DNA from: Hirsutella rhossiliensis
Taxonomy: Eukaryota > Ascomycota > Sordariomycetes > Hypocreales > Ophiocordycipitaceae
DNA: 64,000 nt
Assembly: GCF_020360975.1 (NCBI RefSeq)
Contig: NW_025408667.1
Coordinates: 8,618,001-8,682,000, forward strand
Direction of reading: 5' to 3'
Position numbers and translations under genes: made by a program. Positions 22,925 to 32,950 of the stretch are shown piece by piece (positions within the stretch are counted from its first letter, which is position 1; each line of letters begins with the position of its first letter). The notes below the pieces were generated by a model that was not told where the DNA came from, searched no databases, and saw nothing but the letters and a program-made list of their open reading frames with translations.

Positions 22925-25900
22925 AGCTCTTTTATATTACTTACTTCTTTATACGGTAAGAAGTATCTATACTTTATTAATCGGTCGGTAATAATAAATA
23001 TACTATTATACTTAACGTTAGTTATAGGTTCTTTTAATAGTAGTAGCTTTATAATATAATTAAAAGCTATTAAATCCTATAGTTTTTCTAGTACTAGTAG
23101 CGGTTATAGTTCTCCGTATAGCTTATATCGTTTAGCTTTACTTCGTACGTAAAGTTTATATTTTTTAATAACTTATTATACTACTTCCTTAAGCTATAGG
23201 AAGTTATATTATCGTTTAATCCGTTTTATTATTCTTCGGATTCCTTAGTATCTATATATTAGATATTTATATATATCTTATATAACTTTATCTTATAACG
23301 CTAGTAGTATCTAGATTTTATTCTTATATATTAGAACTTCTAAATATTCTATATTATATCCCTTTAGTGCTTTATATTCTTTTATCTATTTTAAGATCTT
23401 CTAGTATATTAAGTCGTTAGGTTATACTTTAAATATTATATTTAGCTATCGTTGCTAGTAGTTTCCGTTTTCGTTAATTTCTAGGAGCTATTCTTTTACT
23501 ATAGGTGCTCCTATATCGTAGTTACTTCGTCGACTAAGGGTATTAGCTCGACCGTTTTCTATTCCTTTTCTATAGATTATTTTATAGTCGAATTCTAATA
23601 AATATTCGGCCTATTAAATCTATTATCCGTTTAACTATTATATTATTATAAAGTATAAGATATTCTTATAATCTATATAGACCTTAACTTTATACTTACT
23701 TTTAAGAAGGTAGTATCGAAATTCCTTAAAAGCTTAAATAATTATAAGGAATTCTTTATCGTAAATAAGGTAATTAAGTTCTACGCTATATAGCCTTTTC
23801 GAGTAAAATATAATTAGTTATAGTCTTTCTTTATTATCCTTTTATCTAATTTATACTCTTAAAGTAAAGTCTAATATATCGGTTTTAAGTTCGATTTATT
23901 ATTTTAAATCGAAGGTAGTTAAGACTAGTTCTTATATAATCGTAGTCTTAATATATTCGAAAGCTTTATTAGCTTTATCGTCCTATATAAATTCTTTTTC
24001 CTTCTTTATTAAGTTATATAGTAGTACTATAATCTTTCCGAAATCTTTAATAAATCGTTAGTAGTAATTTATAAATCCTAGGAAACTTTATATATCTTTA
24101 ACGTTCTTTAGCGTTAGCTATTCTTTAACTAAGTTAATCTTATCTTATTATATTTATATCTCTCTTAGTAAGATCGTATATCTAAGGAAGTCTACTTCCT
24201 ATATATAGAACTTACCTTTTTTTAGTTTAACTAGTAACTTTATATTCTAAAGTACGCTAAGTACCTTATAGATATATTCCTTATATTCTTCTAGGGTATC
24301 CGAGAAGATTAAGATATTATCTAGGTATACTACTATAAAGATATCTAAGTATTTATATAGGATATTATTAATTATCTATTAAAAGGTAGCTAGTATATTT
24401 ATAAGTCTAAATAGTATTACTAGATATTCGAATAGTCTGAATTTCGTTTTAAAGGCTATTATCTATTTATATCCCTTTTTTATATATATTAAGTTATAGG
24501 CGCCTTTAAGGTTAAGGGCTATAAACTATTTTTTACTATATAGTCGATCTTATAGTTCCGATATAAGCGGTAATAGTATTCGGTCCTTTATTATAATATC
24601 GTTTAAGCGTCTATAGTTAATAACTAGTTATAGCTTACCGTTTTTCTTTAGAATAAATATAACTAGATAGCCTACTTTAGATATTAATATTCGTATATAT
24701 CCCTTTTATAGATTCTTATTAAGGTAGTCGCGTAGCGTTTATAGTTATTTTTCGTTTAAGTTATAGATCTTATAGAACGTCGGCGTTATTCTATCCTTAA
24801 GATAAATTTTATAGTCCTATTAACTATATTTAAGTAACCTTATCTTAAGTTCTTCTTTAAAGAGTTTATTATATTTCCGGTATTCCTAGGGGATATTCTT
24901 TATTCTATCTTATAGGCTTTATTCTTTCTTTTAAGAGCTAGTTCCTCTTAACTTAAGCTCTTTATTAATTTATTTAAGGTCTTTCCTTAGAATAGTAATA
25001 ACTCTTTAAATCTTTATATTATATCCTTTATTCTATTTATATTAAATACTAAGTTATATAGCTATATTAGTTAGTACGTAGGTCTTATTAGTCGATTTTA
25101 TTATATCCGCCGGTTTAGTTACTATCTTTATTTATATCGCTAAAGCCTATAATAATTTACTTAAATAGTTATTCCTTTTATCCTATTTAATAGCTAAATT
25201 ATTATAAAATTTTACTTTCTCTTAAATCTACTAGTCCTAGAAACTTATATCTTTATTTTAATATAGCTAGCTAGTTTTCTAGTTAATTAGTAGGTTGCTC
25301 TCCTATAGCTATAGAAGCCCTAATATAAGGTCGTGTTCTTTAATATCTATAATATCGAAGTTAACTTATTTATCGTAGCCCTAGATATTAATATCGAGGT
25401 AATTAATCTTTATATTAATAATTCTATTATTATAGTTAAAGGCCTCTCTTTTAATATTTATAAGTTTATATAGATCTTTCTTATATCTTTATATAAGTTA
25501 GTAACAATTAACGACTTTAGGTAAAACGTAATTACCTATCGCGCTATAGTCTAAAAGTATATATATATAATATCCTACGATTTAAATATTTAATACTATT
25601 TAGTCGCTATAGCTTACTATTACTATATATAAGGTCCTTAGATCTTATTATATTATGCTAGTTTATAGCCCTTTTATAAATAGCGTACCTTGTTTTTTAC
25701 CTAGTCCTTATTTATTTTATTTAGGTATTCTTCTTCGATTTATTATTAGTATTATTTCTTTATATTTTCGTCGTATAGTATTATATTAGGGCTTAAGAGA
25801 CTAATTTCTTATAGCTAATCGAAGATTTCTTATTTCTCGACGCTATATCGTTTATATTATACTACTTTATAGTTAATTATATACTATACTTCGTAATTCT

Positions 25901-26441
25901 ATTCGTTTTTATACTAAAAGTTAAGTTTTTGTTTAGCGTCTTTTTATTTTTCGCGTAGTATTTCTATATCGATTTTTCCTTAGTTAAATATAGCTTATAG
26001 CCTTTATATATATTACTAATAATCTTTTAATATACTATTATATCGTTTATACTATACTTATACTTTTTTATATTTATAAACTCTATAGTTTAGGTATATA
26101 TATTCGTTATAATCTTTTTTATTATATTTAACTTATTATATAAGCCTTTAAAAGATTAATAGTTTAGATACTTACTTTAGAGCGAGTAGCGCTATACTAT
26201 TCTTCTATTTTAGCGTATTTATAGATTTTATATATTTCCGAAAGATATCTCGTTAATAAACCGTAATTATCGCGGTATTTAAGTAGCGTGCTATAATTAG
26301 GTTCTAATAATATAACTTAGTTATTTAGGTAGCGTTAATCGATTTTTTAGTAGTCTAGTTCTATACTTAGGTAGGGTTTCGAAAGTACTTATCCCTTAAA
26401 CCTAACTAGGAAGGTATTATATCGTGCCTTTATTTAGAAGT
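22925..26441 (-). pseudogene. Element C pol, central part (RT, RNase H, integrase)
   Basis: The minus strand carries the bulk of pol. The RT active site at 24316-24327 reads YLDN (GATGAT to GATAAT) within a VVYLDNILIFxD-like block; upstream, at about 24400-24480, lies the GYKxxxAFRTKFGLFExLVxPFGL-like region. RNase H covers about 23550-23720 and the integrase zinc-binding and catalytic parts about 22925-23450. The protease is probably near 25300-25600. It is continuous with 16005-16848 after removal of copia E, and with 26909-28640 after removal of the solo LTR. The sequence is closely parallel to 42880-46380 in element D. Confidence 0.82.
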
Positions 26442-26446
26442 ATATT

Positions 26447-26903
26447 TCTCGCGAAGAGAGATGCGAGAAGTGCATATAAAATGCACGAAGGTAAAAGTAG
26501 AAGTAAGGGGTCGGACAGGCAGGGCAGAGATGTTTGAATCTTGCGGGGGCAGCAATTGCAGTAGGGGAGTGATTGTTGTATTGCCTTGATTGTCCTTCTT
26601 TCCTCTATCCAACGCCCCTATTTATACCGTCTGGCATCTCAATTAATAAAGAAGATCCTGCTTAAAGAAGCCACTAATGTCCTTTTAACTACCGAGCTTT
26701 TTGCCGGGTTTTTCCTTCCTTTGCAGCCGTTTCCGGCATATCCGTCTTATCTCTCGCCACTTTATGCTTTCCCTTATGCCCCCACCCTCCTTTCTGCACC
26801 TCTTCTCGGCTCCTTCTTCTATACCGGGTGTTTCTAGCTTCCTTGGTCCCTCTTACCAAGGGATATCTTCGAGAACTGCGAAATCAGGCCACGCTTCGCG
26901 ACA
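26447..26903 (-). repeat. Solo LTR of element E family, nearly free of RIP
   Basis: This 457-bp sequence is the reverse complement of the element E LTR from end to end (termini tctcgcgaag and cttcgcgaca). It is flanked by a perfect target duplication atatt at 26442-26446 and 26904-26908, so it is a solo LTR left by LTR-LTR recombination. TpG and CpA are present at normal levels, in sharp contrast to element C on both sides. It interrupts the gag-pol of C. Open frames on both strands inside it are chance. Confidence 0.92.
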
Positions 26904-26908
26904 ATATT

Positions 26909-28640
26909 ATATAATCTAGGTAGATATATAATATCTATAAAATATACTTATAGTACTCGTAAGTAAGTAGTATTTATAGATCGTCTTTAAATTCTCCTTA
27001 TAGTTACTATTCTTATTATAGAGCTATAAAGGTATCGACTATAGCGATAGCTATAATATAGTCTCCTTCGCGTAGTACTAGTTAATATCGAATTAGTATA
27101 GCTTATTAGTTTTCTATAAGAATTTAAGGTATTTATTAGGTTTTAATTTTAAGTATTTCTTTAAATTCTTCGAAGTATAGAGCGTATTCTTTAATTATAG
27201 TATTCTCCCTTAATAGTAAGGGTAGTAGTATAAGTTCGTTCTCGTCTTCCGTTTCTCTAGGTATTTCTTATTCTTTAAAGCTTATATCGTCGATACTTTA
27301 TTATTTCTCTTTAGGTTATTATCTAAGTTTCGTAAGTATAAGGGCTATATTTATATCTTCTTTATTATATTGCTTATAGACTACTTATTGTTATTATTAA
27401 TTTTTATTTTATATATCCTCTTAGAATCGTTTACCGTTCTTTTTAATTTAGTTTTAGGAGACTCCTTTAAGATAAGGGTATTTTAGTTCTACGAATTTAA
27501 CTTATTTTTATATTTTAAGATCCCTTTATTATATTATTATAAGGTTTTTCTTTAATAGCTTTAGGAACTATCTAGTACCGTTCTTATTACTTAAGTATAC
27601 TATATATTCGTTATTATAATATATAGTCTAACTAAGGAGTTTATACTTTAGTTTTTATTTATTAGTAGCGTTTAGGTATTTCTTACTTTCTAGGGCTAGT
27701 GCTTAGTAGGTTTTCTTTTCCTTATAGGGTTATTTATATTCCTTAGAGTAATATCTAAGTTTCCTATAGTTAAAATACTTTCCTTTACTTTTCTATATTA
27801 TATTTAGATCTATCTTACCTAAGTTAATTATATAAGCGTAGGTAATAGGAGTTTCGCGCTTCTTTTTATAGTTAGCGCGTTAGTTAAAGTTATTCTTATA
27901 GGAAGGGTTCTAGTTTCCTCTTCCTTATTTCTTTTCTTAGCATTACGTATACTATCTATCGTCGATTCGTACTACTATAGTAATATAGTCCGAGAGGTTA
28001 TTAAGTCGATTTTCCTTATAAAGCTCGTCTTTAACTTCTTCTTTAAGCCCGTCGTAGAATCGTAATATAAGAGGTTTGTTATCCTAATTAAGCTTTAAGG
28101 TAACTTAATAGAACTTTATAGTATAATCTAATACTAAGATCCTTTATTAAAGTTCTTAAAGTTTTTATTTAGCTTCTTATTCCTTATCGGTTATTCCGAA
28201 TACCTTTATAATAGCTTCTTTAAATCCTTAGAAACTAGTAAAGACTTTGTCTATCTTATTATCTCGTTACGCTAGTTGGTTATCGAGAAAATCCCTTATA
28301 ATAGGTCTAAACTAAGTAAGTGCCGTTCTAAATAAATAATTTCCTATATAGAGTACCTTTTTAACTAGGTCCGAGAGTTTAGTAAGGTAAAACCGGTAGT
28401 AGGCTTTAAGTTAGGTAAGAAAGTCTCGAAGCGTACTATAAGTACTATCGAATAGTCCTAGCTATTTTAGTTTAACTACTTCTCTAAGGTCCCTAACTTA
28501 TCTATTGCCTCCTCTATTCTTAAGTAACTATACCTTATATCGAAGGGTAATAATCTCGCGTATTATATCCTAAGGCGATATAGTAGCTCTAGAGTTAGTT
28601 AATCTAGCTTACTATATAGGTATATTAATAGTTACGATAT
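26909..28640 (-). pseudogene. Element C gag with CCHC knuckle
   Basis: The minus strand encodes the capsid region (about 28500-27850) followed by a basic linker and a CCHC zinc knuckle at 27736-27777. The spacing C-x2-C-x4-H-x4-C is exact, with Cys and His codons turned to Tyr by RIP, and the surrounding KCFNCGKLGHYFKEC-like reading is typical of gypsy nucleocapsid. It continues toward the protease across the solo LTR. The homologous knuckle of element D lies at 47214-47255. Confidence 0.75.
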
Positions 28641-28684
28641 TGCTTAAAGTTACGCGGTATTATACTAAATAAGAGCTTTTAACG

Positions 28685-29154
28685 TATAATAACTAGTATT
28701 ATTTCTAAGGGATAAACCTATCGAGGGGTTTATATTAGTAGATATAATAGGGCGTGGTCTAAGTAATAATAAGTATATTATAATAGTAATAAGTTAGAGG
28801 TTATAGACTATAGACTATAACTAGGTAATTAGAATTAAAGATAGAATCGTAATAAAGATCTATAATATATTAAAAGCTATCGAGCTATCTATTTAAAGGA
28901 GTATTCTATTCCTTCCTTATATATCTTAAGAGCTTCCTTAGATCGCTAAGAGTACTAAGTAATCCTATAGCCTAGGAGCGCTAGAGCGCTAGAGCGATCC
29001 TACGATCCTAGCTATAGAGCGTTAGGGCGCTAAAGTAACCCGTCGCTCTAAACTTAATTAGCCCGTTAGTCCGTTTAATATTCCTTGCTCCCTATATTAC
29101 GTATCCTCGTAATATATACTAGTCCCCGCGGTTTACTAGACCGTAGTCGTAATA
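28685..29154 (-). repeat. Element C 5' LTR (470 bp)
   Basis: It pairs with 14765-15234 and is followed on the right by target duplication agcgg (29155-29159). Because C lies on the minus strand, this is the promoter-bearing LTR. Confidence 0.9.
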
Positions 29155-29424
29155 AGCGGCGGCAGCTAATAAAGACCTAGGCACTATTAGCGCGACCTAT
29201 AGCTTTTTATACTTCTTAGTAATAGACTCCTTTATTATATATAGCTAGATAAAAAGTAAAGGTATCCGATAGTAAAGTAGCTTCCCTTTTTTTAGTTCGT
29301 TAACGTTAGCTACCTAGCTTATATTATACCCCCCTTTTAGTACCTTTTCTTACTAAAATATAAGCTTTAAAATACTAAATAATAAATATAAGAAAAATAG
29401 TTATACTTAATAGCTCTTAAAATA
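29155..29424. other. AT-rich spacer, no gene seen
   Basis: This RIP-like sequence between element C and the inverted LTR pair is the continuation of the pre-insertion DNA at 14690-14764. A Pro-like run of C near 29329 is the only GC feature. No coding frame was recognised. Confidence 0.5.
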
Positions 29425-29911
29425 TATAAAAGCGCTACTAAGAAGTATAGGCTAATAAAGCACTTAGGTATATAGTACTAAGGTATTAGTAGGGTATTAG
29501 TAGGGAGTTATACCTACCCCGCTTTAAAGCTATAAACTACTTACTACCTTAACTAAAGAGGAGAAATTCTTCTTTTTATAAGCTTTAGTCTTATAATAAG
29601 GAGAATATAATATATATAGTATAGTACTTCTAGCTATCTCTACTACTTAACTAATCGTACTATAATATATATTTCCTTATAATTTTTAGGTAGTAAAGAT
29701 AGCTAGAGGTACTACGCTATATATATTATATTTTCCTTATTATAAGACTAAAGCTTATAAGAAGAGGAATTTCTCCTCTTTAGTTAGGGTAGTAAGTAGT
29801 CTATAACTTTAAAGTAAGGTAAGTACGATTCCTTACTAATACCTTACTAATACCTTAGTACTATATACCTAGGTGCTTTATTAGCGTATACCTCTTAATA
29901 ACGCTCTTATA
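29425..29911. repeat. Inverted pair of F-type LTRs with own target duplication
   Basis: The left half (about 29425-29682) is a full-length minus-orientation copy of the LTR of element F. The right half (about 29690-29911) is a plus-orientation copy lacking roughly the first 35 bases. The two halves meet head to head and form a 487-bp near-palindrome. The outer ends (tataaaagcg and cgctcttata) are flanked by a perfect 5-bp repeat aaata at 29420-29424 and 29912-29916, so the whole palindrome seems to have integrated as one unit. There is no internal gag or pol. It differs from the intact F LTRs by many transitions. Confidence 0.78.
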
Positions 29912-30555
29912 AAATACTATTAGTAAAATAGCTTAAGTTAGTATTAAATTTTACTTTTTATATATATTATATTTAATTATACTTATATAAAAGCTTAAAG
30001 CTAACTTAAGTATTTTATTAGTACTTTTTATTACTTTACTTAATAAGCTTTAATACTTTAAAAAGTATTAAATTAATATGTAAAAGAGTTTTAATAAAGT
30101 AAGCTAAGTAGTAAATAAGCTTTTTTATAGTATATACTATTAATAAAGTAGTTAAAGACTTTTAACTAGCTTTTTCTTTTAAGTTATTAAGTAATAAACT
30201 TTTCTCTTTATTAAAAAAGGTATTTTAAGAATATCTTATTATCTTTTTACTTAATAGATATTATTATTATTATTATTAAGATTATACTAAGGACCTAGCT
30301 AAAGGTATCTAAAACTTTAATATTAAATAAAAAGGAAAAACTAAAGTACTTAAGGGAAAACCCTTTCTTTTTTTAATATAAGTCTACCTTAAATAAAGTC
30401 TTAGTAGTAATATATAGGAAATTTACGCTAGCTACTATAAGCTTCTTTTATACGTTCGCCTTTTAATATAAGCCCTCTTAGGCTATAGCTGCTTTTATCT
30501 TAAGCGGCTACGGCCTAAGCTTACTAGCTTAGGTCTAAGGTTATAAGTAGTAGTC
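29912..30555. other. Very AT-rich spacer, no gene seen
   Basis: About 640 bp of extremely AT-rich sequence with short (att)n runs near 30260. No coding frame, RNA gene or terminal repeat was recognised. A GC-richer patch at 30480-30540 lies beside the F insertion. Confidence 0.5.
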
Positions 30556-30812
30556 TATAAGGGAATATATATTATAGTACGATTAGTTAGGTAGTAGAGA
30601 TAGCTAGAGGTACTACGCTATATATATTATATTCTCCTCGTTATAAGACTAAAGCTTATAGGAAGAGGGATTTTTCCTCTTTAGTTAGAGTAGCGAGAGG
30701 TCTATAATATATAAGTAGGGTAAGCACGATTCCCTACTAATACCCTACTAATATATTAGTACTATATACCTAAGTACTTTATTAGCCTATACCTCTTAGT
30801 AGCGCTCTTATA
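30556..30812 (-). repeat. Element F 3' LTR (257 bp)
   Basis: It pairs with 38083-38339 over 257 bp and is preceded by the target bases tagtc. Confidence 0.92.
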
Positions 30813-31189
30813 ATTATCTCCCCTCTTATATAGACGTCTTAGCTATATCTTTAATATATATTGCTTTCGCTATACTATATATATTTAGTTAGGAAGAGAG
30901 GTAGTTTCGGTTATATATCGCGCGTATATACCTATATAAGTATATATTAGTCTATGCTCTATAACGTTAATAGTTATTATACTAGCGGTAGCCGCTAAGT
31001 AACCGTTATAGTATCGCTTATATATTAGCCGCGTAACTATAATATAAAGAGTATATATATATATCTCTTACTTCTTTTATTTTCTTTTCTTCTTTAACTC
31101 TTCCGCTTATAATTACTATAGAGTTTTACGCCCTTTTTTATTAATCCCTTATACCTTTTTATATTACTTTTTATTAACGATTTATTAAC
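30813..31189. other. Element F non-coding interior beside the 3' LTR
   Basis: About 380 bp with tata-rich and pyrimidine-rich stretches (31060-31110) precede the opposite-strand ORF. If that ORF was expressed, its promoter would have to lie here or in the LTR. No specific site can be named. Confidence 0.4.
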
Positions 31190-32620
31190 GATAATACCTT
31201 TTACGCTAAAAAAGATAAAGAACTATAACGCCGATTTCCTATGCCATATATAGGAGTAGGTAGCGGCGGGTTCGCCCTTAAAGCGTAAGCGATCGGCCTA
31301 AAAGTCTTATAGCGACGCTAGTTCCCTCTTAGTAAAGAAAGCTAAGAAAAGTATAGGGGAATCCTAGTCCTAGGAGACTTCTAGTCTAAGACCTAACGTT
31401 AGCGAGGGTTATACCCCTATTACCCCGCTAAATACCCTAACTCCGACTACTAATAAGCTTGCCTTTATCGGCTAGGAAACTTATAAGTCTATTACCCCCG
31501 TTAGTAATATTAATACTAGCGAGGAGATCGTGCTTAGGCGCTCTTAGGTAAGTACTAATAACCTAGCTACTCTATCTCGATAGGGCAGCTCTAGCTAATA
31601 AGAGGTCGTCGCCTAAGCCGCTCCTTAGAATAAGTAGGCTAATATTAATAATAAGGCCTAGCTAAACGAGGGCTAAAACGATCCCGATACCTAGCTAAAT
31701 AAGGGCTAAGATAATAATAATAGTAATAACAGAGACGGCCGCGATCTAACTCCTCCTACCGACGAACCTAAGAATAGTAGTACCGGAGACGAGGGCACCT
31801 AGGCGGCGGCACGAGGCGGTCGCGCTCCTATAAAGAAGCGTACTTAATCTAAGGCTAAAGCCCGCTTAGTTAGGGCCTATAAGGTTATCTCTTATAAGCT
31901 CTAGTATATATATTATTTTAAGACGGTCGTTAAGGAGTATAGTATAACCGAGCCTAAACCTATTAAGGTGCTCTTAATTAGCTATATTTTCTTAAGGGTT
32001 TCCTCGACGCGCTATAAGTAGTACTATAAATATACCGCGACCTATAACTAGGTAAGTTTCCCCTTAACTTTAAATATTACGATTAATAAGCTAATCCTTC
32101 TTAAGGCCGCTACTCTTATATTTAATAACCGGGCTAATATAGTCGCTATCGTTAAGTACCTATATAAGCTTAATAAGCTAAAGACCGGTAATAAGGATAC
32201 TAAGGATAATAGCTTAGACGCGGGCGTGCTTATTTTTAAGGAGGCTAATTAGCGCCGTCTCGCTATTATAGTATAGTATTTAGCTAAGGCTTTCGACGCC
32301 GCTAAGATAGCCTATTATAAGTCCTTTAGGACTATAGGTATATAGAAGTCTACTATTATAAGTTTTATCCGACCCTTTTATTAGCGACCGCCTAATAATA
32401 TACTAGGTTAAGCGTACCGACTACTATACGCTAATTAATAAGCGCCGCGAGCTTATTATTCGCTTTAACCCTATACCTTTATTTAATATTGCCTATATAA
32501 GCCCGGAGTACTAAGCCTAGGAATCCCGGTTAAAACTCCGCCTTATCGACGGCGATATAGGCTATACTTTATAGTAATACGCCTTACTATTTACTAAGGC
32601 TAAGGTAAGTACTATACTAA
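31190..32620 (+). pseudogene. Element F opposite-strand accessory ORF
   Basis: A plus-strand frame, opposite to gag-pol, is readable for about 430 codons with few stops. The N-terminal half (to about 31850) is low complexity: Ser, Thr, Asn and Gln rich, with an Asn run (about 31700-31730), a GDEGTxAAARGGRAPIKKR-like basic patch and several Pro-Thr stretches. The second half (about 31860-32360) is a folded-looking helical domain with many Lys and Tyr, beginning around KARLVRAYKVISYKL. I do not recognise the domain. The composition suggests a nuclear or nucleic-acid-binding protein, but that is inference. It occupies the same slot as the accessory ORFs of C and D with no visible similarity to them. 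Confidence 0.5.
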
Positions 32621-32950
32621 TAAAATAGGTCTTAACGTAGAGGATAAGGAAGGAGCGGAGGATAAGGTAGTTCTAGTATTTCTAAAGGTATTTAATATAG
32701 CGGAGGGGGCGCCTTAGTTAGTTCCCGCTACGCCGGTAAAGAAGAGGGGTAGTTAAAAGTAATAGATAGGTCTTATTTTTCTTTTATTTAGCTATAACTA
32801 TCTTTCTCTCCTTTATTATTAAGGCCTTAATAGAGTTATAGTTTAGTTTTATTTTCCTTAATAATATTTAATAGGTAGTATAGATAGTTTTCCCTATTCT
32901 CTTATTTTACTATTTTATATATAGTTATAAGACGTTTAGGCGTACTAATA
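32621..32950. other. Element F spacer between the convergent ORFs
   Basis: About 330 bp lie between the end of the plus-strand accessory ORF and the end of pol on the minus strand. A terminator region for one or both transcripts would be expected here, but nothing specific is recognisable. Confidence 0.35.

Larger units (their letters stand above)
14765..29154 (-). mobile_element. Element C: Ty3/gypsy chromovirus (minus strand) with nested copia and solo LTR
   Basis: This full-length gypsy element lies on the minus strand, with 470-bp LTRs at 14765-15234 and 28685-29154 and perfect target duplications agcgg at 14760-14764 and 29155-29159. Without nested copia element E and the solo LTR it would be about 7.86 kb, matching its sister D (7.85 kb). 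Order on the minus strand: 5' LTR, gag with zinc knuckle, protease, RT, RNase H, integrase, chromodomain, then an opposite-strand accessory ORF and the 3' LTR. It is heavily RIP-mutated. Confidence 0.9.
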
